From Glandiceps talaboti (Eukaryota > Hemichordata > Enteropneusta > Spengelidae), in the NCBI RefSeq assembly GCF_964340395.1, contig NC_135557.1, positions 24,231,375 through 24,295,374 on the forward strand: a stretch of 64,000 bases of DNA, read 5' to 3'. The translations under genes and the position numbers were made by a program. The notes beneath the pieces were generated by a model, which was not told the DNA's origin, ran no database searches, and saw only the letters and a list, made by a program, of their open reading frames with translations. The first letter of the stretch is position 1, and every line of letters begins with the position of its first letter. Positions 1 through 19,109 of the stretch are shown here, piece by piece.

Positions 1-316
1 CATATTTGACTCTTTTTCATACACAGGGGTTCTTCATCGGCACATCTCAACGGGGCGTGAGGGTAAAAAACAGCACAGCCGTCGTGATCGTGATAAGGTT
101 CTAGTCGTAAAACTTTTCCCCCTAGAAAAATTACGTGAAAGCGTGGGATATGTATATGTTGACAAAGACAGATACTGACGAATGGATAGACCAGTGGACG
201 GACAGACGGAAACGCATACACGCACGCACACGCACGCAGCACGTACGTACGTACGTCCGTACGTACGTAGATACATACATACATACATACATACATACAT
301 ACATACATACATACAT

Positions 317-359
<43 letters not shown>

Positions 360-3300
360 GTCATCAATCGTCATAGATTTCAACGAATGAGAAATGGAAA
401 CTCTGACGACTATGAGTTGATAGGTAAAACCAATAATTTGTACATGTATTGAATTAACCAACGGTACATAAAAATAATGGCATTATAAACAAACACAGTA
501 ACAATTGAATAGCAATGTAACAATGATTTTACTGGCCTGATTAGTTTACATGGAGAATGCTAGTCAAACACTTTGAGATTATTTTCTTAGACGATCCAGT
601 TTTCATTTGACAATGTTTGCTTTTTATAATTGATATGAAATATGACTATGTAGTTGAAGAGATGTGTTAATTGATTTCTTATTATACACGGGGTTAGCAC
701 GGTGTAAATATAGACATATTTATCTTGTGACTTACCAGTAAATGCCCGTGTACGTTTCTTTTCCTTTATTGCACGGTTTTCTGAAAAGGAAAGAGGATAT
801 CAAATAATGGCATATAGAAATACGATAATGGCAATCGGGGTTTCGGCTTACTAAGATAGATACAAACTACAACTTATCTTAAGCTTGCGACACGTTTTTG
901 TTAATTGAAATTTATTTCACCAGAACTTATACAGATTATACAGATATTGAATAAATATATAGAAATGAAAGAGAGAAAAAAAATACAACGTCTAGGGACA
1001 AAATAAAACCTTGGTGAGGACCAAGGATAGTAGTTCTTTGATGCAAGCTATTGAATGGACTTTAGTTTAATTAAATTGACAGTAGGGTGGTGTTTCTAAT
1101 CACTCCTGTGATCCTGCAGTGTACATTTAGGGACTTCCCGTGTTTATAACTGATTATGTCCGCACAACAGAAGCACCGCGATCACCTACTCGCTTGTTAT
1201 CACATCGAACAACGATATAATTTAAGTTTGTGTCTATCTTAGTTATCCTAAACTTTGATTGTTGCTGACTTTAATAAAAAGAAAAATCCAACAACAATAA
1301 ACATACCATAATAAATGTATTAATGCTATAAAACTATTATCAAGCTTTAGATTCTAATAGTCTTACTAAAAGTGTTCACAACAACCAATCGTTAACTGGA
1401 TATTACTTGAGAATGAAATCGCCAATAAAGACTTAATCAAGCCCAAAACTTAACGTCGAACTAGGTGCGCCACGAGAACCAACTTACAAAATCAAAATTC
1501 AAAACATATTTCCCTAAATTTACTATATGAAAGCCTTATCCAAAGCTTTATAATGAAAGAACTTTGAGGGTTCAGTGTTTTGTTTTCAAGGACATTGACA
1601 ACCCATGTTTTAACACATTTAGCATAGTAATAGGTGACTGTATTCGATATCGTGTGATTTCCATTAGACTGTCGACAGTCGCTCGCGCCTTTTTTCCCCC
1701 TACGTTTTATCTAAACTCCGATCCGGCGCAACACTAGTCTAATCGCAAACTGATATCGAGGGCCGAAGGCCCGAGTGATCGAAGGCCGAAGGCCCGAGCC
1801 TTCGCAAATTCGGCCCTCGAAATCAGTTTGCGATTATACTAGTGTTGCGCCGGACCGGAGTTTAGATAACACGTAGAAAAAAAAGGCGCGAGCGACTGTC
1901 GACAGTCTAGATTTCCATGTAAAACGTTTGTACGGTGACTCCTGAATCTTTCTTGCTTTCAAATGAGAATTGAAAGGCTTTAAGTTAAATTCAACGAAGT
2001 AATATCCTACAACATTCTGCAAAGAAACAAATTCACCTATAATCACGTGACGGTCACATGATCGTTTCACCTGTGAGAAAAGATAATATATCCTACTACA
2101 GCTTACAAAGAAACAAATCGACCTGCCACCACGTGATGGTCACGTGATCGTTTCATCTGTGTATACATATGAAAAGATAGTATAACCTACCACATCCTAC
2201 TTCGTCACTCTTGTCCCAACAGTTTGGAAACCCGTCGCACACACAATAAGCAGGAAGGCAGTTCAGACCGTCAGCACATATATGGTCAAAGAGGGCGCCG
2301 TATCGTTCAACGCATAACTTTGAATATGCAGCTGTAACATAAGTCCATTTAAATTTTATGAAATTATTAATTTTAGATGTTTCTTTATAGATCAAAGTTC
2401 ACGAATATAATAGTTATATATCTTTAATTTTTAAGAATGGTAAAACAATTGATCAAAGTGATATTTGAAGTGAACGCATACTTAATGATCGTGTTGAAAA
2501 CAGCCATACATGGTACATGGGCTAACCCAGACATTGACTTCTTTTTGAATTAGTATATGCGTACGTATGTACGCTTTCCGGATTTTATTAGTTACTGTGA
2601 TCTTTGGGGTTTCGATTTGTTGTGAATATGTGTACAATTGTAATGTGTTATTGTTACATCTGCTTCAACTCAATTGCGAATCCTATAAATACTTTCTTGA
2701 ACAGTGAAAATAAATAAGTATGGTAAACAAACATAAAGTACACGCAAACCCCACACTGGACAACCTACGAGCCATAAAACAAAACTAGCAAGTCACAGGT
2801 CGCACTTTCGTAAGTCACATGTCGCTGCCCTCATCAGTCTTCAATAGACTATCAAACACAAGATAACTTGCTATTTATTGACCACCTAGCACACAGTAAA
2901 TTCTAACAGTTGACCACTTAGCGCAAGATTAATTACATCTTTGACTAACGATGAAAATTTAGTGAAATTCCTGTAGACAGTAGAGTTCAAAACAGAATTA
3001 TCTCATGCACGTATTAGAAACGTAAAACTGTTATAAATGTGATTCCTCTAACAGCTAACAATCATTTATCATACAAGTTAGATAACATTTACCCTTTTTA
3101 GTTGTTCCGTGATGTACTTCGACCTGGGTGGAACGTGCAAGTTGGCCATCTATCAAATTATCCTGACAATGGAATAAGACATGGCATAATGTTGCCTAAC
3201 GATAGCAACAATTCAATGTAAGATAAAAAATGAAGTTGTTTCAGTTTAAGGGTAGGGTGGGGTGGGGGTGGGGTACAACATTTTAGTTTTCATCCAAAAA

Positions 3301-3471
3301 CGATTTCATTTTTAAGGGGAATCTGTTTTGTACCCCTAAATCTACCAAAAGTCGTCAAATTGAGAAATTGAAGAATGTCCGCTATGGTAAATGCATGGCA
3401 TTAAAATACATGTTGTGAACGATGGCTGTATATTCGCAGTACTACATACTATTACAGACAGACAGACAGAC

Positions 3472-3535
<64 letters not shown>

Positions 3536-3675
3536 GGACGGACGGACGGACGGACGGACGGACGGACAGATTTGATGTACATTATTAAAAATCAAAATAT
3601 TTTGCAGGTTCCCTTTGACACGTGATCTATATAAAAGTTATCGAATGAGAGAGTGAGAGAGTCGACTGACTGACT

Positions 3676-3750
<75 letters not shown>

Positions 3751-5838
3751 TGACTGACTGACTGACTGACTGACTGACTAACTGACTGGTAGACAAAACA
3801 ATACAGGGATTTACTGAGAATAATTTCCTATAAACCAAGTCATATGCTTTGCTTCTACATAGTTTTATAGGACGAATATCGGAACTAATTTATTTACATG
3901 GTTCTGCACTTTATCTAAGTGTAGGAAAACACAGTCCTTTATGTCAAGTGTGACGTAAACACAGCTGTCTACGAACCACACTGTCTCCAATTTATTTATA
4001 AAACAATTATTGTATAAATTATAAACTAATAACTTGTGTTGATATCCTAGCACCTTGGACATCGAAATCCGATAAAAGAAATTCCAAAATATTGTTGCTA
4101 TAGCAACGTCTCGGATTATTTACTGTCTACCTTCGGCACAAACTGAATACAGCCAAAATAACTTGAATTTATGAAATATTTTAGGGGTTCAATTTCACTT
4201 TAATTGTCGTCAAAACTATGTCAAAAAAGGAAAGAAAAAAAATGATCATACTGAAGAGTTCACGTCAATAAAATGTATCTATCGACACGTACGTCTTTAT
4301 TGAATTCATTGATTATATTCAGACCAGCAGGTCATGAACAGCTAGTGACATTTGCCGCGTTTTGAATATTTGTCGACAGATTTTATCTGGTTCAGTTGAC
4401 TTTTCTGAATTTCAAAGGAGTTTTGGATGACAGTCCCAGATGTTACAGTGCGATCTGAAAAATACTTCAACATTCCATTCTTTCTTATGATCAGCATTTA
4501 ATATCTAGTATCCCTGAACCTGTTTACTAAACTCTAGCTTCAATACACTTTTGTTAAATCTTTAAGTACAACGTTTATGGTGCTAATCAGGTACAGTTTC
4601 GTGACCTTGAAATCGTTAAAAAAAAGAGACTGAGCAGATATTTGAGTACAACGAGTACAACATGCAAGAAATAAAGCACGCCTTACGCTTTATTTTAAAA
4701 CGTCCAGTTCGTTCGTCATCTTGGTTGTTTTTATCCTCTGCTGGCGACTAGTAGACAACATACAGCGAAGATTTAATACAAAAATATACAGATTTTCAAA
4801 ATAGATTTATTTAAGGTTAAAGTTGTGTGTAAACTTTCTTTGTCAAATCACGTACATGGACAGACAGACAGACATACACTGTCAGACACAGACAGAAAGA
4901 CAGTCTGCGACAAAACCGATACTTCTGTACTGGCAAACTGCCAGACAAGTTCTTAGTGCGCGTGTTGGTGAAACGACATGGTGTTAAATTTACAGCGGCA
5001 TGGTCAAAGTTGTAATGGTCTACGTGTTGTAGAAACAGAAATTAAACACTCTGATAGAAACTCGAATTTGTATGTTGACATTCTTGGACGGTGGAATTCA
5101 AACAAAGAAAATAATGGAGACTAACTTGTTCAAGATGCAACCTTGAAAAGTAGCATGAACATTATTGACGGGTTGGTGTAATGTCCAAATATCACTGGAT
5201 AATTGGAAATTTGTGAGATTAAAAGAAATAAAGACGAATTAAAATAAGACCAAAATATCGACATAAATCCGATAAATGATAAATTTGTGTAAGTGGCATC
5301 AGCGCGAAAACTCGTCAAGTTGTGAATTAAGACTTTTAACGTTTGTACGAATGGATCTTAGGGAGCCTTCAGTATTTACGAGGGGGAGGAATGGGGGGGG
5401 GGTCACAATTTACAAACCTGTTCTTGGGGAGGGTCATATTTTGCATTACAATGTTTGGGGAGGGTCACATTTTACAATCCGTAGTTTTGTGACCAAATTG
5501 AAAATTCAATTATTGTCAATTTATATTTTAAGTTGAGTATATTTTAAGTATAATTGAAATGTATTTGACATTCCAAAGTATACGTCAAGTATAGAATAAG
5601 TATACTTTAAGCACAATTTTTACCGTTTCATTTTGGTAATGGTTGTTTTGTGTGTTTTCAGATGTAAAAGTGAAATGAGCACTCAACATTTATTTTTACG
5701 AGTACTTTACATGCCAAAATGCAAAAAATGAAACTACATATATTGTTGAAAAATTGTTTAATAAAACGACGTACCACCTCACCTTATCATTCACACTGTC
5801 CGTGAATGTTGGTTAAAATATGATGGTGATGGTAGCAG

Positions 5839-5934
<96 letters not shown>

Positions 5935-6881
5935 AGTTTTGAATGTCATAGAGAACAAGGACAGTGATACATATACTGACTCAAGTAGTGACAGTGAGTC
6001 AGATTAGAGTGACACTGATTATAGATAATGGCAATACTGAAGGTGAACGTGATGACAAGGATATCAGTGAATTTTTACAAGTGACCAGATCAGACAGAGT
6101 ATGCACAACATGGAAAGCACGTTTTAGATACTAACTAGATTGTATATGATTATAAGAGAAATGTAACTAGCCAGTCTTTTACTGTTTGTCCCTTTATATG
6201 TACAAATATTGCTTTCTAATACAGAGTCAAAACCATTTAATTTGTGTGTATACATATAATGGGAATATTGATTAACTTTGAGTATAATTATGCAATTGTC
6301 ATGGGGAGGGTCATGTTTAACAAAAAGGGACAACGGGGAGGGTCACTTTTGGAAATGGAGAATGGGGAAGGGTAATGTTTTATTTAACAAGCCATGTGTG
6401 ATTTCCTCCGGCCCTCCCCCTGTAATAAATACTGAAGGCTCCCTTACAGTCGACAGATATCTTTGGTAACTTTTGCACAACTTTGATTATAATTATTCAA
6501 GACAGAGAAATACATATTACGGCAAATATCCACCGTCCATAACTAAGAATTACATAAAATATTTCTAGGTTGGTTGAAATACGTGTAGGTGTGTTGTGTG
6601 TGTGTGAATTAGTTGTACAATATGACAAAATACAATGTAAAGAATACTCTGTAGCTGTACTACTAGTAGAGCTATCTTGAATTATCATGATACAAACCCA
6701 TTCAGACATGTCTAGTGTTCCAGTACATCGAATGTAACAACACAATTCAATGCCATACACTTAAAGTATGATTAGATAGGTAATACCATACGATACCATA
6801 TATTTTAAACCGAGTAAATCCATGCATAACATCTGATTTTTTTCATCAGCGCTTCCAAATCTTTTAATCACCCCCCCCCCC

Positions 6882-6920
<39 letters not shown>

Positions 6921-7110
6921 AATCTCTACCCTCCACGGCCTACGGTCACATTTTACGGTTTGCTTTAGATGAGTTAAAATTTAAAAAACCGAAAATTCAA
7001 AAAGAAATATTACATTTTCTTACCATTTCAACAGCATTTTCCATTGAGCCTCCGGATGCATTGCCGAGGACAATAATGAATACTGCAATTGCTGAAGAAA
7101 CGTACGCCAT
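1..7110 (-). CDS. Secreted protein with LDL-receptor class A domains (3' end outside window)
   Basis: Five exons read on the minus strand: 7024-7110, 3093-3162, 2191-2331, 736-780 and 1-121, the last continuing beyond the left edge. Every junction has GT..AG and the phases run 0, 1, 1, 1. Exon 1 starts with ATG and encodes a hydrophobic signal peptide (MAYVSSAIAVFIIVLG). Exon 3 is a symmetric 1-1 exon carrying an LDLa repeat: spaced cysteines followed by CDGFPNCWDKSDEVGC, with the Ca-binding D..SDE motif and one extra cysteine (YCVC). Exon 4 adds 15 residues with a basic run (KEKKRTR). Exon 5 holds the first half of a second LDLa-like repeat (three spaced cysteines, including LRCADEEPLC). LDLa repeats bind ligands outside the cell, so the product is probably secreted or the ectodomain of a larger protein. 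No specific family member is recognised. Confidence 0.7.
240..354. repeat. ACGT / CATA / CA microsatellite
   Basis: An ACGT-rich start passes into about 15 copies of CATA and then a CA run. It lies in the intron between the last two visible exons of the LDLa gene. The open frames across it are products of the repeat period. Confidence 0.95.
1665..1909. mobile_element. Palindromic foldback/MULE-like MITE with 9-bp target duplication
   Basis: The two ends are inverted copies of each other. The outer arm reads TAGACTGTCGACAGTC and continues through matching CGCTCGCGCC and CGGCGCAACACTAGT blocks for about 100 bp, leaving a small GC-rich centre with repeated GGCCGAAGGCCCGAG. The 9-bp sequence GATTTCCAT sits directly outside both ends (1656-1664 and 1910-1918), as expected for a target-site duplication. 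A 9-bp duplication with long inverted repeats suggests a Mutator-like non-autonomous element. There is no transposase reading frame. It lies in an intron of the LDLa gene. Confidence 0.85.
2000..2190. repeat. Two-copy tandem duplication with CACGTG sites beside an exon
   Basis: Two roughly 85-bp copies share a TATCCTAC-like start, AAAGAAACAAAT, an ACGTGA.GGTCAC.TGATCGTTTCA core and the end AAAAGATA. Together they hold CACGTG palindromes at 2044-2049, 2130-2135 and 2141-2146. The block is intronic and directly follows the 5' splice site of the LDLa exon (low end 2191). Confidence 0.75.
3455..3788. repeat. Two tetranucleotide arrays (CAGA/CGGA, then CAGA/GACT)
   Basis: 3455-3570 is CAGA turning into CGGA. 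3664-3788 is GACT, then CAGA, then GACT again. A non-repetitive stretch of about 95 bp separates them. Both lie in intron 1 of the LDLa gene. Confidence 0.95.
5361..6443. mobile_element. PIF/Harbinger-like non-autonomous DNA transposon
   Basis: The termini are inverted copies of GGGAGCCTTCAGTATTTA (5361-5378 and 6426-6443). Each is flanked by TTA (5358-5360 and 6444-6446), matching the 3-bp TWA duplication of Harbinger elements. Inside are direct repeats of GGGGAGGGTCA near both ends and a GAT microsatellite at 5820-5933. No intact transposase is visible; the frame after the GAT tract carries several stops. A related right end occurs at 17640-17752. Confidence 0.72.
6871..6919. repeat. Homopolymer C then A tract
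   Basis: About 12 C followed by about 35 A in LDLa intron 1. It could be the tail of an old retro-insertion, but no element body is recognised next to it. Confidence 0.7.
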
Positions 7111-8322
7111 GGCTACTGGTGATCTGATCATAAAGATGACTGTCTTCGTTGCACAGAGGTTGGATCGTTTTATAAATGATTTATTTTGACATGCCTAGGC
7201 ACCCCCACTTAAAATAGTCTGGGTTGCTGAGAGTTTGACTTAAGCTGTTTATTTTAATGTGCATGGGAACGAGGTCAGGAAGTGATGAGTGAAGAGGGGA
7301 ACGAGGTTATAACAGAACTGTTCATAAAACAGACAGTAAATGAAATTTATGGTAACCCCCAGTTACTTGGTATGTTTCAGTACACTTTGCCGTGTGTCAT
7401 CGCCTTTGTACGCGTGTTCTTCAAAAATAACATCTGCATAATCCAATATGGCGGTAATATTCAAGATGGTCGCTACAAAAGCTCTCAGATTTGCCTTTAA
7501 TGCTTCATCATCTTTCCTAGCATATGATGTAGACCATGCTAAATCGTATTTAACAATTTATGGACTGCTAACACTCGTAGTTTGTTGTACATATAAATTT
7601 AACTGACATGGGTCATTTTTATTGGGGCTTAAGGATCTCTTTTATCCACTGACACAACTAACATCTGGTAGAAAGGTAATTATGTCGGCGGTCCATACAC
7701 AGTTTTCAGTGCATTTTCAATTCTTTGACACGATGCCCTTGTGAATATTCAAATCTATAAATGTATTTCCCTCTCATTGTAATTAATACCCACAGAACTT
7801 ACACCAGCCTTCTAACAGCTGATGGAAAAAAGCAATAATAATAAAAATTATATAAAAAATACTGGTTTTTTTAATGCATATCTGACAGTTATAATATTTG
7901 CCTTTTGAGTTGAGTTTTATTGGTGACGTCATCCAGTATTCTTTTGAAAAAAATGACCATTGTTCTGTTTGCCATCATTGATTATTTATTGCATAAGTAC
8001 TTTTGATTGAAACACTTTATGAACACACGCAAGATATAAATAGGTTACCACCTGACATTATATCTATGTGTTACTATATGCATGTATGTAGATAGATGTA
8101 TTGGTGCATGTTGATACTTTGTTAATATTAATACATCGGAAATATCGTAAAATTGTTACAATAGGGTACAGAGTGAGTATGCTACAAAAACACAACATCA
8201 AATTATTTCTGTCTTAAGGTTATGTGTTAAACCATTACAATCATCGTCTCAGGATAAGATAAAAAGTTCATTCATCGTAGGCATAGGTCACGTGACTCGG
8301 TATTGACATCTACAATATGATC
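7111..8322. other. Intergenic, no gene seen
   Basis: This stretch separates the 5' end of the LDLa gene from the 3' end of the Asp-rich gene. It should contain the LDLa promoter, but no clear motif stands out. AT-rich, with no recognisable coding exon or element. Confidence 0.5.
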
Positions 8323-8871
8323 CTAACATGTACTTAATATGATATCCCAATCTTCGCTTGTGAGATTTAAAATACCCTCAGAAGTTTCCTGATTAAGGTC
8401 TTCAAGGTGATAATTTAGCTCGCCACTACCAGTATTGAGGTGTAGAATGGAACGGCAAAGTCGCATCCATTGTTCTCTTAGTTCTTCAGGTGTCAGATCA
8501 CTAACATTTTCTACGCCAACGGTATTCTCACCTCTCGCTGTTGCATCATGGACGTGTTCATCTCTGAATTCCTTGTCAAGCTGCTGAGACTTCACCTCAA
8601 TGCCAACGTCATCGTCATCAAATTCATCCATTGACACAGAATTGGTATCAGTCACTCCTTCGGATTCACTCTCTTGGTTATCGCTATCAAGGTCAACCTC
8701 AGAACCCCTTGTATTACCACCACACACTTCTATCAGAGCTTCATGAAAGCCTGAAGACGTGAACTGTTGAACTATTTTGACAACATTGTCATATTTGTTA
8801 GAATTAGAACCCAAATCAGTTTCCAACACAGGTAATAGGCTTTCAAGGGTTTCACAGAGGATGACAATTTT

Positions 8872-8920
<49 letters not shown>

Positions 8921-9016
8921 CCATCACCATCGTCGTCGTCATCATCATCATCATCATCATCAACCCCATCATCACCATCACTACCATCGTCATCATCACC
9001 ATCACTACCATCGTCG

Positions 9017-9063
<47 letters not shown>

Positions 9064-9540
9064 GTCATCATCACCACCATCATCATCGTTGTCGTTGTCG
9101 TCCTCAGTTGTGACATCATTTTGAACAAAATCCATTGTCTGAACGAGATCATCAGCTATAACGTCAACATGTGTATCTACATGCATTTCTTCCAAGCCGT
9201 CTCGTGCAAGTTCAGCGCCATCTTTGCTAATCATATGCAGTGCTTCGAGATCGTTTTCCACCATAGCTGTGTCATCAATCTTCAAGTCCAGTGGCATATC
9301 CACATGGTGATGCAAACTTTTCAAATGATGGCGAAGTTCTGAAACCAGTTGAAATATAATTCGAAGATGGCGACCTGGTTGAAATTCAATCGCAGATTCA
9401 TCGTATTCTTCGGATCTGGTCTCCGATTCCGATGGCAATTCAGATTCTTGAGATTCAGTAACGGTATTTATTGGATGCGAGGCTGAGTACAGAATAAGTG
9501 ATGACAACATCAAAATACATACTAGGCCCGGTGATTTCAT
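8323..9540 (-). CDS. Secreted aspartate-rich acidic protein (405 aa)
   Basis: A single open frame from ATG to stop on the minus strand. Residues 1-21 are a signal peptide (MKSPGLVCILMLSSLILYSAS). The mature part is strongly acidic. Residues about 148-223 are almost pure Asp with a few Gly/Ser breaks, encoded by a GAT/GAC microsatellite (8872-9090). On both sides lies ordinary-complexity sequence: an N-terminal His/Leu-rich part (HHLKSLHHHVD), a central block around ILCETLESLLPVLETDL and EVCGG, and a C-terminal part with LTPEELREQWMRLCRSI. Four cysteines follow the signal peptide. Such proteins often bind calcium or mineral, which is inference only. No homologous family is recognised, and additional 5' or 3' exons cannot be excluded. 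Confidence 0.68.
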
Positions 9541-9673
9541 ATTGAGTATGTCTGTGGGGAGAAAGACAGAGGAGGGAATTAATTAAAGGAAGCACACATG
9601 TAATTGAGACTCAACATTTTAATAAATTTAAACATAGTCTGTTGCTACCCACATATTTCTAACTGGTATTTGC

Positions 9674-9830
9674 TGACGTAATTTACAATCGTTATTACAC
9701 CGGAAAGGGTGTAAGATTTCGATTGTTACGTCATTATTTAATCGTTTGACTGTACCAGCATTCAAGTAGCAAGAACATGTTTCCCCTGACGTAACCTTGT
9801 CTGTGACGTCACAACAGACAAAGACGTAAC
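9674..9830. promoter_or_regulatory. Cluster of five CRE/ATF-like sites upstream of the Asp-rich gene
   Basis: TGACGTA at 9674-9680, TTACGTCA at 9726-9733, TGACGTAA at 9787-9794, palindromic TGACGTCA at 9804-9811 and GACGTAAC at 9823-9830. They fall within 157 bp, 134-290 bp upstream of the ATG at 9540. bZIP factors of the CREB/ATF group bind such sites. The promoter role is inferred from position. Confidence 0.55.
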
Positions 9831-9971
9831 GAAGGAACTCATATGAATTAGCGATGATGTCGTAGAGTTTGGTTAATACAACGATTCATTCGGTCCTCTT
9901 GGCGGGAATTAGTATGGTGTAACTATCAATAGACAAGTGATTATTAAAGTGGGTGTAGTAATGTTTTAGGA

Positions 9972-12320
<2,349 letters not shown>

Positions 12321-12324
12321 AAAA

Positions 12325-12935
12325 GAAACAATTCGAATTATTAAAGATACCAAGCTAACTTAAGAAACAATTCGAATTAAGATGACTAAATACCAAGCCA
12401 ACTTAAGAGAACAATTCAAATTAAGATGACCGTTTTAATACAAAGCTAACTTAAGAAACAATTCGAATTATTAAAGATACCAAGCTAACTTAAGAAACAA
12501 TTCAAATTAAGATGACTAAATACCAAGCTAACTTAAAAAACAATTCGAATTATTAAAGATACCAAGCTAACTTAAGAAACAATTCAAATTAAGATGACTA
12601 AATACCAAGCTAACTTAAGAAACAATTCGAATTATTAAAGATACCAAGCTAACTTAAGAAACAATTCAAATTAAGATGACTAAATACCAAGCTAACTTAA
12701 GAAACAATTCGAATTATTAAAGATACCAAGCTAACTTAAGAAACAATTCAAATTAAGATGTCTAAATACCAAGCTAACTTAAGAAACAATTCGAATTAAG
12801 ATGTCTAAATACTAAGCTAACGTAAGAAACAATTCGAATTAAGATGTCTAAATACTAAGCTAACGTAAGAAACAATTCGAATTAAGACGTCTGTTCTAAT
12901 ATTAAGCTAACGTTTAAGTAACAGTTCGAATTATA
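12325..12935. repeat. Minisatellite of alternating 39- and 43-bp units
   Basis: Every unit carries ACCAAGCTAACTTAAGAAAC. Units ending TTCGAATTATTAAAGAT (39 bp) alternate with units ending TTCAAATTAAGATGACTAAA (43 bp), giving an 82-bp higher-order period. Later copies drift to AAGCTAACGTAAG. The array lies just downstream of the NXPE stop codon and may be transcribed as 3' UTR. Confidence 0.92.
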
Positions 12936-13015
12936 ACGCAATAATGTAATATTCTTCATACATTTACATTTTACATAGTACTTAATAACATAATTAATTT
13001 ATACATATAACCCCA

Positions 13016-13021
13016 TTTATT
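13016..13021 (-). promoter_or_regulatory. Candidate poly(A) signal of the NXPE gene
   Basis: AATAAA on the minus strand, about 53 nt downstream of the NXPE stop codon. It is the first such hexamer after the stop. Confidence 0.4.
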
Positions 13022-13073
13022 TACTAACAATAATAATATTAACAACAACCTTAATTACCACGGATTGCCTATA

Positions 13074-18518
<5,445 letters not shown>

Positions 18519-18630
18519 TGTTCACAGCTGTCACACTGGAATAAATGATACTGCATAATTTGTTAGACTAAAGGCTAATACATAATAAAATACATCAAAA
18601 GAGATGTTAGAATTAGTTGTAGTAATTATA

Positions 18631-18992
18631 AGGAGTAAAAAAAAATAATTATTTGGTTCCGGTTACATTACCTCACCTAGCTTTTCACTGCCGACACTAA
18701 ACGTTTTTTTACATAGTCGAGAAAAAAATAATAAAATCGCAAACATTGTGTGAAGTCCCATGAGAAATAGTGGATACGGAAACTGCCATAAACTTAAAAA
18801 GACAAAATAAAACTGTTCTTCCAATCTGTAATGGCTGTACATCTGATAAGAAGAAATAAACAACACAGAGACCATTTGGAAAACAATGGAAAACCTGAAC
18901 TAAACACTCACACAGAAAAAAATAAATAAAAAATATACCTACTCTACCTATTCTAAAATTGAGCGTAACCAGAACCACACAATTTGTTTTAC
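18631..18992. mobile_element. AT-rich MITE family, copy B (both ends present)
   Basis: The left end AGGAGTAAAAAAAAATAA with TTTGGTTCCGGTTAC mirrors the right end GTAACCAGAACCACACAA with TTTTACTAATCAGG, giving imperfect terminal inverted repeats of about 35 bp. The interior matches copy A almost throughout, including the blocks CTGTTCTTCCAATCTGTAAT and GGCTGTACATCT. No coding capacity. Confidence 0.78.
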
Positions 18993-19109
18993 TAATCAGG
19001 CTAAGCCATCAAAGATATCAGTATTTCAACAAATATCATATCTGTCATGCACATCTGCCAGTGATAGGTTTTTACTAAACCATAATCAATTACTGCCAAA
19101 TTATGACAA

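Noticed and set aside
8777-9124. Poly-Ser and poly-Met frames opposite or overlapping the Asp-rich gene
   Set aside because: Other readings of the same GAT microsatellite; only the poly-Asp frame has a signal peptide and normal flanks.
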